Origin: a virus
Direction: 5' to 3' (one strand)
Virus record (IMG/VR): IMGVR_UViG_3300021403_000038
Location: 1-32,968 of that record
DNA length: 32,968 bases
Made by a program: the position numbers and the translations under genes. Numbering within the stretch: position 1 is the first letter of the stretch; the number at the start of each line of letters is the position of its first letter. Of the stretch, positions 23,567-29,904 are shown piece after piece. A model generated the notes under the pieces. The model had not been told where the DNA came from and made no database searches. It saw only the letters and a program-made list of their open reading frames with translations.

Positions 23567-25496
23567 CCTCAGCCTCCTCGACGGGGCGCAGGAAGTACCT
23601 GTGTGGGTCACCTCTTTTGCCCTCGCCGGTACGCCCGATAGCGCGCTCTTTCATGAGTTCCCACAGCACGCGGCTGAGCATGCTGCGGTCACAGGCCAGC
23701 AGTTCACGCAGGCCGGTCAGGTCCAGCCCGAGGTCGGGGTCGACCGACAGGTTCGCCAGCACCTCGGAGCGCAGGTGGATCGCACGCACCACCTCTGGCT
23801 CGCCGATGGCGCGGTACTCGTACGGCTCTTCTGCCGCGAGCTCGAGCAGAGTCTGGTCGGGCGTCTCTTCGAAGCGCGAGATCGCCTCCAGCAGACGCTG
23901 GCGCTCCTTGCCCTCACGGTCGCCTGGTAGACGCTGCAGGTGGATGACCACGTCCACAGCGCCCGCATACGCGCTGCTCCCGCGGCCACTGTCGCCGACG
24001 TCGCCGCCGCTCTTGCGGTCGTGGCGGCTGACGAGCACAGCTAGCCCGTCCGCAGCCGCGGCCTGCAGCGGTTCCATCACGACCAGGGCACTGCCGCTCG
24101 AGTTCTCGCCGTCGCCGCGCACGCCACTGAACTGGCCCAGCGTGTCGACGATCAGGATGCCGGCTCCGACAGCCGCTGCCTGGCGCCGCGCCAGGTTGAC
24201 CACGTCTTCCCACTTCCAGCCCAGCACCTTCGACCACAGCAGCACGTGCAGGTCTTGACGCCCCAGGAGACCTGCGCGTTTCAGGTTCCTTTTAAAGGAG
24301 GGGCCCGACTGTTCGGTGAGGTACACGATGGGCGCGTAGCGCGTCGGCTGACCCAGCCAATGCTCGCCCTCGAGAATGCAGCGGCACAGTGCCGCGAGCA
24401 GGGTGCTCTTGCCTGCCTGCTTGACCTTGCCGTCGAGTTCTGTGATCAGCCCGCTGCCCAGCTGGCCGTGCGCGTACCAGCGGATCTCCTCGTCCTCGAT
24501 GTCGGCGAGCTCCGCGGCGGTCATGAACAGCCTGAGGTCGTCGAACTCGATCCTGGCCGGCTTCGGCTTGCCCACACGCGCGCGGCCTGGCCCCTGACCG
24601 GCTACGGCGCGGTCAACGATGACGCGGTAGCGCGCGTGCGCGTCGCGGCGGTTGGTGAACTTCGTCCAGCCCAGCGCAGCGTCGCGCGTCTCGATCAGAT
24701 CCTCGACGAACGCACGCGACAGTCCCGCTCCCAGGAGCATGACCGCCATGTACCACAGGCTCTGCGAGCGGTCGACGGTGCCGTCGGGGCGAGCATTAAA
24801 AAGGCGCCCGTGCCATCGCTCGAGCGCCTCGCCTCGGAGTTCGACTGGTGGTCCGTCAGGATCCGTGTCGTTGACGGGGGCCACCACACGCTGGCTCCGC
24901 TTATTCAGCAGGTCGACGGTCCACGTCGGCGCCGCATGGGTGCGCCAGTCGTCGTCCAACCCGTTGGACTCCCATGTGTACAGCCGTCCGCTACGGTGGA
25001 GCGACGGCGGCATGACCGCATAGCCAGCGCTCATCACGTCGTACTCGCCGCTGTGCGTGTCGCGGTACATGGCACAGCCCTCGGGGCGGGCGTACAGGTG
25101 GTGGACATGCCCCGGCCCACCACCTGACGCGAACCGCAGCGGCGACGGCAGACCGCCGCGGGCTGTGAACTCTGCGAACCATTCCAGACTGTCGGGTGCT
25201 ACGTCAACGAGTCCGGCGCGCGCGAGGTCGACGCCGATATTGGCGTGCGGCCAGACCCTCCACCAGTGGTGGATCACGTCGGGATCGCATGACGCGTCCT
25301 TGAGCCCGTGCATGGTCCGCGGGTGTTTGCCGATGGCATGTTTGTCAGGGTCGCCAGCATCGATGTGGTGGCAGTCACACTTCCCCTCGGCATCGGGCGT
25401 GTGGAGTGGGACCACAGGCCAGCCCAGCGCGGCGTAGAGCAATGCTGCTGCGCCGAGTGGGCTGACTCCGGTCAGGTCGTCAGTCGTTGTCGACAT
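23556..25496 (-). CDS. Primase-polymerase fused to RecA/DnaB-type ATPase (helicase)
   Basis: A protein of 646 aa from ATG 25496. Residues 10-190 form a PrimPol domain: LLYAALGWPVVPLHT, KHPRTMHGLKDAS, WPHANIGVDLARAGLVDVAP, and SGGGPGHVHHLYARP for the nucleotide site. Residues about 340-560 form a RepA-like AAA ATPase: Walker A GKVKQAGKST, Walker B GILIVDTLGQF, and a sensor segment VLVSRHDRKSGGD. A winged-helix-like C terminus follows. It should prime and unwind phage DNA during replication. The usual D-x-D of the primase site reads DVAPD (residues 98-102), so the second Asp is shifted. It heads the operon running to 20831 and is preceded by the conserved 30-bp motif. Confidence 0.85.
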   Translation of the reverse strand: MSTTTDDLTGVSPLGAAALLYAALGWPVVPLHTPDAEGKCDCHHIDAGDPDKHAIGKHPRTMHGLKDASCDPDVIHHWWRVWPHANIGVDLARAGLVDVAPDSLEWFAEFTARGGLPSPLRFASGGGPGHVHHLYARPEGCAMYRDTHSGEYDVMSAGYAVMPPSLHRSGRLYTWESNGLDDDWRTHAAPTWTVDLLNKRSQRVVAPVNDTDPDGPPVELRGEALERWHGRLFNARPDGTVDRSQSLWYMAVMLLGAGLSRAFVEDLIETRDAALGWTKFTNRRDAHARYRVIVDRAVAGQGPGRARVGKPKPARIEFDDLRLFMTAAELADIEDEEIRWYAHGQLGSGLITELDGKVKQAGKSTLLAALCRCILEGEHWLGQPTRYAPIVYLTEQSGPSFKRNLKRAGLLGRQDLHVLLWSKVLGWKWEDVVNLARRQAAAVGAGILIVDTLGQFSGVRGDGENSSGSALVVMEPLQAAAADGLAVLVSRHDRKSGGDVGDSGRGSSAYAGAVDVVIHLQRLPGDREGKERQRLLEAISRFEETPDQTLLELAAEEPYEYRAIGEPEVVRAIHLRSEVLANLSVDPDLGLDLTGLRELLACDRSMLSRVLWELMKERAIGRTGEGKRGDPHRYFLRPVEEAEDGD

Positions 25497-25521
25497 AGGC
25501 TGCGATGGTGGACACGTCCAT

Positions 25522-25551
25522 CTCGTCAGCGTTCGTCACCGACCTCGTCAG
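25522..25551 (-). promoter_or_regulatory. Conserved 30-bp upstream motif, copy 1 (primase unit)
   Basis: On the minus strand: CTGACGAG, five bases, then TGACGAACGCTGACGAG. It ends 25 bp before ATG 25496 and overlaps the stop of the upstream gene. The 8-bp direct repeats are 22 bp apart, two helical turns. No sigma-70 promoter fits inside it, so an operator or activator site is more likely. Confidence 0.55.
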
Positions 25552-26093
25552 GTATCCAGGAGATGCACGTCGGTGATCTGACCGTCGGGCACTTCGGTTT
25601 CGAACTGCGCGAGCGCGTCGATGACGGTCGCGCCTTCCACCACCACCGTGTCGATGATCACGCGCTTTGCGGTGATGCGCCAACGCTGCGCCGTAGCTGG
25701 AGTTGACTCAGCTGGTGGTGGGGGTGGGGTCGGCACAGGTCGGTGCCTTTCTTCCACAATCGTGGGTGACGTCGTCGTCAGCACGGGTTCCTCCTGTTGT
25801 CGTCGGGCGTTCCGCACGCGCCCGATCAGGCGCATGCAGTCCAGGCAGTACTTGTCAGTCGGGTAGCGCAGGGTCAGCGAGCCGCAGCGCTGGCATTCCC
25901 CAGTCGCTCCGTCGGGCGCGTAGGTGCCGATGAACAGACTCATCGGCATGTCCCACTTCTGCCCGTCGGAACGCTGGAGCACTACCTTGCCGCCGCCGGT
26001 AACCCTCACGACGTGTACGGGACCGTGCTTCGCCTCGCCTCCGTCGTCGCGCTTGCGCCGCCAGTGACTGCCTGGAGCGACGTTCGTGGTCAT
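25548..26093 (-). CDS. Three-part zinc-ribbon protein, unknown
   Basis: A protein of 181 aa from ATG 26093, directly behind AGAGAGGCACCC. Residues 1-60 look like a small beta barrel (HVVRVTGGGKVVLQRSDGQK). Residues 67-86 are a zinc ribbon (CQRC and CLDC) followed by a basic stretch. Residues 110-135 are Pro-rich, and 137-180 form a separate alpha/beta unit (ITAKRVIIDTVVVEGATVID). The layout suggests a nucleic-acid-binding adaptor, but no family is recognised. Confidence 0.6.
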   Translation of the reverse strand: MTTNVAPGSHWRRKRDDGGEAKHGPVHVVRVTGGGKVVLQRSDGQKWDMPMSLFIGTYAPDGATGECQRCGSLTLRYPTDKYCLDCMRLIGRVRNARRQQEEPVLTTTSPTIVEERHRPVPTPPPPPAESTPATAQRWRITAKRVIIDTVVVEGATVIDALAQFETEVPDGQITDVHLLDT

Positions 26094-26500
26094 GGGTGCC
26101 TCTCTGGGTGCTCAAGGATCTCCATGACGCGCTCGCGATCCCGCGGGCGCGCCCAGGTGGAGATGATTCGTGTGCACTGCTTGATGCGATCCAGCAGCGT
26201 GCGCTGTTCTGGTTCGAGCGTGTTCCTTTCGTCCTTCAACTCGAGAAAGAGCATCGTCGGCTCGCGAATCGCCCAGAGATCTGGGATGCCCTTCGCGATG
26301 CCGCGGTAGTTCTTGCGGTGGCAGTACTGGCAGACAATGACGTTGCTGGGGTTGTGGTTGAACCACCACCCCAGCGCGCGCATCGCCTCTTCGACTTGCT
26401 TCTGGTACTTCGCCTCGCTCAGGTCGCGATCAATCAGTTTTCGAAAGTCGCGCGAGTTGAGCGGCAGCTGTGCCAGGTCAAGCTTTGTGCGTCTGGGCAT
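26090..26500 (-). CDS. VRR-NUC-type PD-(D/E)XK nuclease
   Basis: A protein of 136 aa; ATG 26500 is chosen as the first start of the conserved region. A helix with LSEAKYQKQVEEAMRALGWW is followed by GIAKGIPDLWAIR (Asp74), TMLFLELKDERNTLEPEQ (Glu87, Lys89, Gln99), which is the classical VRR-NUC active site. A C-x2-C pair (VCQYCHR) lies in the inserted loop. Phage VRR-NUC proteins are thought to cut branched DNA such as Holliday junctions. Its stop overlaps the next ATG (ATGA). Confidence 0.85.
   Translation of the reverse strand: MPRRTKLDLAQLPLNSRDFRKLIDRDLSEAKYQKQVEEAMRALGWWFNHNPSNVIVCQYCHRKNYRGIAKGIPDLWAIREPTMLFLELKDERNTLEPEQRTLLDRIKQCTRIISTWARPRDRERVMEILEHPERHP
26094..26105 (-). promoter_or_regulatory. 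Third copy of the AGAGAGGCACCC leader
   Basis: On the minus strand AGAGAGGCACCC directly abuts ATG 26093. A further GCACCC lies just before it. Confidence 0.45.
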
Positions 26501-26660
26501 GAATGCGACAGGTGTGCACACGTCCGTGCGTGCATTCACGACCAGGATGGAGTCGACGCCAGCGGCGAACCGCACAACGGTTGCCGCACAGGGTGCGCTG
26601 ACGCCTGCCGGTAAGCGTCGGAAACAATACGCCACACTCGGCGCAACGCACCCAGCGCAT
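26478..26660 (-). CDS. 60-aa basic zinc-finger protein
   Basis: ATG 26660 overlaps the upstream stop as TAATG, and the end overlaps the nuclease start by 23 bp. It has the finger pattern RCAECG...LCGNRCAVRRWRRLHP (Cys6, Cys9, Cys25, Cys29), like the small phage and bacterial fingers with 'C-x2-C...C-x3-C-R' that bind nucleic acid. A second His/Cys cluster follows (ECTHGRVHTCRIHAQTH). It is strongly basic. The function is unknown. Confidence 0.6.
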   Translation of the reverse strand: MRWVRCAECGVLFPTLTGRRQRTLCGNRCAVRRWRRLHPGRECTHGRVHTCRIHAQTHKA

Positions 26661-26962
26661 TACTCTGGCAGGTCGAGGAACTTGAGGTGGTTGCGGATCT
26701 CGACGTGTGCCTGGTGCTCGGCGCGGATCTTCGCCAGGAAGTCAGACATCGCCTTGAGCGTCCGCTCGAGCACCTCGTCGCCGGGGTACTCCACATCCGT
26801 GGTTGCCAGGAGCACGACGTTCATGGTCATGCCCAGCACCGCCTCGAGGCGATCAACACGACGAAGCGTGTTGATCAGTGCGTAGAAGAGCTCCTCTTTC
26901 GTGACCGACTCCTCGTCGTACGTCTCGAGACTCTCGACCTCGAACGAGCCCTGGAGTTTCAT
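26660..26962 (-). CDS. 100-aa helical protein, unknown
   Basis: ATG 26962 overlaps the stop of the OB-fold-like gene (ATGA). The N-terminal 20 residues are acidic. The rest forms helices with a hydrophobic segment (MTMNVVLLATTDV) and a final amphipathic helix (LAKIRAEHQAHVEIRNHLKF). No motif is recognised. Close coupling to the ssDNA-binding candidate upstream suggests a replication or recombination accessory role. Confidence 0.6.
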   Translation of the reverse strand: MKLQGSFEVESLETYDEESVTKEELFYALINTLRRVDRLEAVLGMTMNVVLLATTDVEYPGDEVLERTLKAMSDFLAKIRAEHQAHVEIRNHLKFLDLPE

Positions 26963-27462
26963 GCCTGGACCTCTTCCTCTTCCTCGACGACGCGACGCTT
27001 CTTGGCAGGCTTCGTGTACGGCTTCTGGCGCAACACACGCAGCTTCTGGATGCCGTTTTTGTCGGCATACCATTCCAGGTCGGCGAGGCAGGTGCGGTCC
27101 ATGAGCACCTCCTCCCAGCCCTGCTCGTTCATCTCGCGGATCTCGTCGTCGGTCAGGCGATGACCCATCAACGCGTTCGCGACCTCGCGCGCCGGAGCGA
27201 CCTTGTTGGACTTGGGGTTGTCCCAGGTGGCGTCACCGGTGAACTGCCAGAGCTCGAACGGTTCTCCGCTCGTGTTATCCGTCACGACGACGCCGTCGTC
27301 CGGGTCGTAGACGAGGTACTTGAACACGAGCATCATCGCCTTGGGATTCTTGTCCCTGTATTGCGAGTCGCGCTCTTCCATCCCGATGCACTTCAGAATC
27401 CATTTCTGGCTGTCGTCGATGTCGACGTCGGGAGCGAAGGAGGCGTCAGGTGCCTGCGGCAT
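26959..27462 (-). CDS. Possible OB-fold single-strand DNA-binding protein
   Basis: A protein of 167 aa from ATG 27462 (TGATG overlap). A beta-rich core with KWILKCIGMEERDSQYRDKN, MMLVFKYLVYDPDDGVVVTD and FELWQFTGDATWD is followed by helices with VANALMGHRLTDDEIREM and a GWEEVLMDRTCLADLEWYAD segment. A Lys/Glu-rich tail ends in EEEEEVQA. This matches the layout of phage DUF669-type OB-fold proteins, in which an acidic tail recruits replication partners. The family call is tentative and rests on pattern and neighbourhood. Confidence 0.45.
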   Translation of the reverse strand: MPQAPDASFAPDVDIDDSQKWILKCIGMEERDSQYRDKNPKAMMLVFKYLVYDPDDGVVVTDNTSGEPFELWQFTGDATWDNPKSNKVAPAREVANALMGHRLTDDEIREMNEQGWEEVLMDRTCLADLEWYADKNGIQKLRVLRQKPYTKPAKKRRVVEEEEEVQA

Positions 27463-27674
27463 CAGACCAGCCCCTCTTCGATATGGTCGACGATCTCGTC
27501 GATGTCACCAGGGACCGCAACGCGCCCACCACAGGTGGTGAAGATCCAGACGCAGTCTGGCACTTGTCCGTTCACTTGCTCAACACGCGTCACGTTCGCT
27601 GGATTGATGAAGACGGAGTTACCGGCAACTGTCGTGAACGCAACGAAGCACTTCTGCTCGTTTCTGACGGCCAT
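27462..27674 (-). CDS. 70-aa FlbD-like beta-rich protein, unknown
   Basis: ATG 27674 follows an AGGA site. The small single-domain protein has VFINPANVTRVEQVNGQVPD, CVWIFTTCGGRVAVPGDIDE and a terminal helix IVDHIEEG. The pattern 'F-INP-V--VE...V-V--...E-V--I' resembles FlbD/YlzI-like small beta proteins of unknown biochemistry. The stop overlaps the next start (TGATG). Confidence 0.6.
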   Translation of the reverse strand: MAVRNEQKCFVAFTTVAGNSVFINPANVTRVEQVNGQVPDCVWIFTTCGGRVAVPGDIDEIVDHIEEGLV

Positions 27675-27718
27675 GTGGGGATTCCTGCCCTCCGCGGATT
27701 AGCGCCGCGGCGCACAAG

Positions 27719-27853
27719 TCAGTTGTTCAGCGCGCGGATAGCGAAGATCACGCTGCCGATCACGAGCACCACAAGCAGCACGTAACTCAGCAGCAGGGCG
27801 CCAAAAGCCAGCCACTCACCACAGGTGATGCGTGGCGCGGCGGGGTAGTTCAT
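27719..27853 (-). CDS. 44-aa membrane protein, holin candidate
   Basis: It begins MNYPAAPRITCGEWLAFGAL and continues through a very hydrophobic stretch to IFAIRALNN. One long membrane segment (about residues 14-39) leaves a short polar N terminus and a small basic tail. ATG 27853 overlaps the stop of the Rpf-like gene (ATGA), so both are translated together. A small membrane protein coupled to a secreted muralytic enzyme suggests a holin or pinholin. It is at the short end for holins, so the role remains inference. Confidence 0.6.
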   Translation of the reverse strand: MNYPAAPRITCGEWLAFGALLLSYVLLVVLVIGSVIFAIRALNN

Positions 27854-28287
27854 CGCAGCCCGAGACGCCTCGAGCACGCGGGCCATGCCGCCCAGCCCTG
27901 GACAGCGAGCCCACGCTGAGCGACGTCGATCTGCTGCTCGCGGCTGGCGAGATCGGGCCGCGACGCGTACCTCAACCCACCGTGGCGGCGCCAGAAGACG
28001 AGGTCTTCCTGCAACCCGCCGTAGTAGGTATTGCCGGTGTTAATGTGCCAGCGGGAGTTGGATTCGCATTCCGCCAGACGGTCCCATATCCCGTACTGCG
28101 GGACGGGCAGCTGGGCGGCGGGGGTCTCCACCGTCAGGTCCGGTTCGACATTGGGGAGTCCATCCCCCTGGTCGCTTCCGTCCACACCTGTCAGAAGATC
28201 CTCGCCGCCCATGTCCCCGTCGGCGCGCGCCACGGTGGTGTGCGCGACCGCAAGCACCAGCGCGACGAGTGCGAGTCGACGCGCCAT
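27850..28287 (-). CDS. Secreted Rpf-like transglycosylase (lysin)
   Basis: A protein of 145 aa from ATG 28287 (TGATG overlap). An N-terminal signal peptide (MARRLALVALVLAVAHTTVA, cut near ADG) is followed by an acidic linker and, from residue about 66, a resuscitation-promoting-factor-type transglycosylase domain: IWDRLAECESNSRWHINTGN with catalytic Glu74 (second residue of AECES), TYYGGLQEDLVFWRRHGG, and REQQIDVAQRGLAVQGWAAW ending in PAC. Two cysteines frame the domain as in Rpf proteins. It should cleave peptidoglycan glycan strands outside the membrane. Rpf domains are most common in Actinobacteria and their phages, the best host hint here. Confidence 0.8.
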   Translation of the reverse strand: MARRLALVALVLAVAHTTVARADGDMGGEDLLTGVDGSDQGDGLPNVEPDLTVETPAAQLPVPQYGIWDRLAECESNSRWHINTGNTYYGGLQEDLVFWRRHGGLRYASRPDLASREQQIDVAQRGLAVQGWAAWPACSRRLGLR

Positions 28288-28484
28288 CAGAGCAGCGACC
28301 CCATGTACACCTCAAGCGAGGTGAGCACGTGGTGCGGGCAAGCGAAGTACCGCTCGCGCGCCGCGGAATAGTGATCGTGCTTGGTGCCTGGCGCCGCCTC
28401 AATCTCTTCGACGACGTGGGGGCAGCAACAATTGTGCGTGTCGTACCCCTCGCGGATCTCGCCGTCTGCCGTCTGCGTCTGCAT
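28287..28484 (-). CDS. 65-aa Cys/His-rich protein, unknown
   Basis: ATG 28484 overlaps the upstream stop and its own stop overlaps the Rpf-like start (TGATG at both ends). It contains HNCCCPHVVEEIE, TKHDHYSAARERYFACPHHV, so four cysteines and five or more histidines that could bind zinc. No family is recognised. Confidence 0.6.
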   Translation of the reverse strand: MQTQTADGEIREGYDTHNCCCPHVVEEIEAAPGTKHDHYSAARERYFACPHHVLTSLEVYMGSLL

Positions 28485-28696
28485 CAGACGCCCAGGGCGA
28501 GCTCGAGGGCGTCGAGCGACTCCGCACTAGGCTCGACATCGACGCCAGCATTCGCCTGGTCGAGCGCGAAAAGGATGAGGGTGATTACCTGATCTTCGAG
28601 TCGAGAACGCCGACGCTGGCGAGCCAGCCGCTGCAGCGTTCTCCACCTCTCACTCCCGATGTCGTATTCGGTGAGTGTCAACCTGACAGCGGACAT
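28484..28696 (-). CDS. Small ribbon-helix-helix-like protein, possible regulator
   Basis: A protein of 70 aa from ATG 28696. A short strand (VRLTLTEYDI) is followed by a helix (ERWRTLQRLARQRR), the turn RSRLEDQ and a second helix (VITLILFALDQA). This layout is like ribbon-helix-helix repressors, although the sequence is not a strong match. The C-terminal 25 residues are acidic. It is the first gene of the unit that ends at 25548. A perfect inverted repeat covers its start codon and the conserved 30-bp motif lies just upstream, so autoregulation is plausible. Confidence 0.5.
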   Translation of the reverse strand: MSAVRLTLTEYDIGSERWRTLQRLARQRRRSRLEDQVITLILFALDQANAGVDVEPSAESLDALELALGV

Positions 28697-28714
28697 GAGC
28701 GAAGTGTGCTCATG
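28694..28714. promoter_or_regulatory. Inverted repeat over the start codon of the RHH-like gene
   Basis: CATGAGC, seven bases, GCTCATG. The left arm contains the start codon of the minus-strand gene. It could be an operator or, as RNA, a hairpin hiding the start. Confidence 0.45.
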
Positions 28715-28719
28715 CCCGC

Positions 28720-28749
28720 CTCGTCAGCGTTCGTCAGTTATCTCGTCAG
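28720..28749 (-). promoter_or_regulatory. Conserved 30-bp upstream motif, copy 2 (RHH-like unit)
   Basis: On the minus strand: CTGACGAG, five bases, then TGACGAACGCTGACGAG, identical to copy 1 outside the five spacer bases. It ends 23 bp before ATG 28696 and overlaps the stop of the upstream gene. Confidence 0.55.
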
Positions 28750-29376
28750 CATCGGCGCCAGGACGTGCAGCATGTGGCAGAACCGCAGTCCGTCACCCAT
28801 CACGCCGTCGAGACTGTCGACCATGACCGCCGTAGCGAGACCCGCGGCGACCAGGCCTACGATGGGGCGCCAGCGCACGAGTCCGTTCTCGAGCGCTTCC
28901 ATCGCAGCGAGCTTGCCGTTCAAGTAGAAATTCCCGTCCCTGAACGTCAGTTGCCCGGCGGCTACCTGGTCACCCGGCGCCAGCTTCCTGAACAGGGACT
29001 CGTCACTTTCAGCGGCATCGTCATCCTTGCGCTCGACTGGCGCAGCTTCAGCCCGCACCCCGCCTTCCCACGGGGGGCGTTGTCCCTTCCTGATCGGCCA
29101 CGGCACGAGCATGGGGTATTTCGCACGCGCGCGGCTGTAGGAGGTGATCGTTTTGGGCCCATCGTTGTTGGTGTACTTACGATTGAAGAGCGACTTGAGA
29201 TCCGCAAGCGTGAGCAGTCGATTCGTAGTGCGGTAATGGGACAGAGCGCATTCCCACACGCGCTCGATGATGACCCGCTTGAGCGGGGGTAACGCTTCGA
29301 GTAGATCGAAGCACTGCTGAGTCGAATACTGGGGGCGAATAGCTGGGAACATGACCGTTTGATGGAGCTCTTCCAC
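28738..29376 (-). CDS. Unrecognised protein with C-terminal hydrophobic segment
   Basis: About 212 aa from GTG 29376, which has GGGAGGG about 11 bp upstream. ATG 29352 (MFPAIRPQYSTQQCFDLLEA) is the alternative. The N-terminal 110 residues look like a helical, possibly winged-helix domain (LLEALPPLKRVIIERVWECA, LLTLADLKSLFNRKYTNNDG, then basic). The middle is acidic and polar, and the last 45 residues hold one hydrophobic span (IVGLVAAGLATAVMV). No family is recognised. It is the first minus-strand gene after the intergenic region facing the integrase unit, where phages often keep immunity regulators, but nothing proves that role. Confidence 0.5.
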   Translation of the reverse strand: MEELHQTVMFPAIRPQYSTQQCFDLLEALPPLKRVIIERVWECALSHYRTTNRLLTLADLKSLFNRKYTNNDGPKTITSYSRARAKYPMLVPWPIRKGQRPPWEGGVRAEAAPVERKDDDAAESDESLFRKLAPGDQVAAGQLTFRDGNFYLNGKLAAMEALENGLVRWRPIVGLVAAGLATAVMVDSLDGVMGDGLRFCHMLHVLAPMLTR

Positions 29377-29490
29377 TGCAGAAGAACCCTCCCGAGTTGG
29401 GGCTAGTAACCAGGGCAAGCCTCTCCCATGCCGCGGTTCTACTCCTCGCGGAACGCCTTCGACTCCCCCCGGTCAGGGCGTATACGGCTC

Positions 29491-29524
29491 CGTTCAGCAT
29501 GTGGGTCCTACTGAACGTCCGTTC
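29491..29524. repeat. Nested inverted repeats CGTTCAG / CTGAACG / CGTTC
   Basis: CGTTCAG (29491-29497) and CTGAACG (29511-29517) are exact inverse complements separated by 13 bp. A further CGTTC (29520-29524) forms GAACG-TC-CGTTC with the second arm. This could be a protein-binding site. Confidence 0.4.
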
Positions 29525-29541
29525 CATTGTTACCGTTTCGT

Positions 29542-29558
29542 TTTGTCCGGGTTTGTCC
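29542..29558. repeat. Tandem TTTGTCC repeat at one-turn spacing
   Basis: TTTGTCC-GGG-TTTGTCC repeats with a 10-bp period, so both copies would face the same side of the helix. This is a possible operator in the divergent region. Confidence 0.4.
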
Positions 29559-29675
29559 TTTTCCTCGTCACGCCGGGGATATGAAAGTTCAGTGACGAAT
29601 CATCTGAAGGCGCCAGGTTAACGGATCAATTACGGTTGTCCACCCATGAAAACCCTGAAGGTTCAAGGTTGTGAC

Positions 29676-29705
29676 CTGACTACGTAACAGACAAACGCTG
29701 ACAAG
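29676..29705 (+). promoter_or_regulatory. Conserved 30-bp upstream motif, copy 3 (integrase unit)
   Basis: CTGACTAC...AACGCTGACAAG on the plus strand, with GAC and AACGCTGAC in the same places as copies 1 and 2 and the 22-bp repeat spacing kept. It ends 23 bp before ATG 29729. Confidence 0.5.
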
Positions 29706-29728
29706 ATGTCGTCCCGTAACCCGGGACC

Positions 29729-29890
29729 ATGAAACCGAAACCGCTCGTCATCGAAGAGGTCTTCAACCCCAACTCTGTTGAAGGTCACCGCGCGCACATG
29801 GCAGCGCTCCAGACCCTGATCGAGATCATCCTGGACAACGACGCCAGGTACGGCGTGCCGGAGAAAGTAGACGCCCAGCCAGTCGCGTAA
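29729..29890 (+). CDS. 53-aa protein upstream of the integrase, unknown
   Basis: It begins MKPKPLVIEEVFNPNSVEGH and contains RAHMAALQTLIEIILDNDAR. It looks like a short strand plus one amphipathic helix. ATG 29729 follows the conserved 30-bp motif, and the stop lies 14 bp before the integrase ATG. The -10 of the integrase promoter begins directly after its stop. Small proteins beside serine integrases may be directionality factors, but this one has no HTH or other recognisable feature, so that is only a possibility. Confidence 0.6.
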   Translation: MKPKPLVIEEVFNPNSVEGHRAHMAALQTLIEIILDNDARYGVPEKVDAQPVA

Positions 29891-29896
29891 TACAAT
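29868..29896 (+). promoter_or_regulatory. Probable leaderless promoter of the integrase gene
   Basis: TAGACG (29868-29873), 17 bp, TACAAT (29891-29896). RNA would begin about one or two bases before ATG 29905, and no Shine-Dalgarno sequence is present there. Confidence 0.45.
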
Positions 29897-29904
29897 GGGC
29901 AACC

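Larger units (their letters stand above)
29377..29728. other. 352-bp divergent intergenic region before the integrase unit
   Basis: No convincing gene is seen. The region separates divergent genes and holds the dyad and tandem repeats listed below plus copy 3 of the 30-bp motif. It is less GC-rich than its surroundings from about 29520 to 29700. For a serine-integrase phage, attP often lies next to the integrase gene, so this gap and 31696-31896 are the candidates; no core was recognised. Confidence 0.5.

Noticed and set aside
24246-25127. 293-codon plus-strand frame opposite the primase
   Set aside because: Shadow of the PrimPol/ATPase gene; no domain or ribosome site.
25480-25683. Short minus-strand frame ending over the primase start
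   Set aside because: Mostly the wrong frame of the zinc-ribbon gene; only its last 13 codons are outside it, and these coincide with the 30-bp motif.
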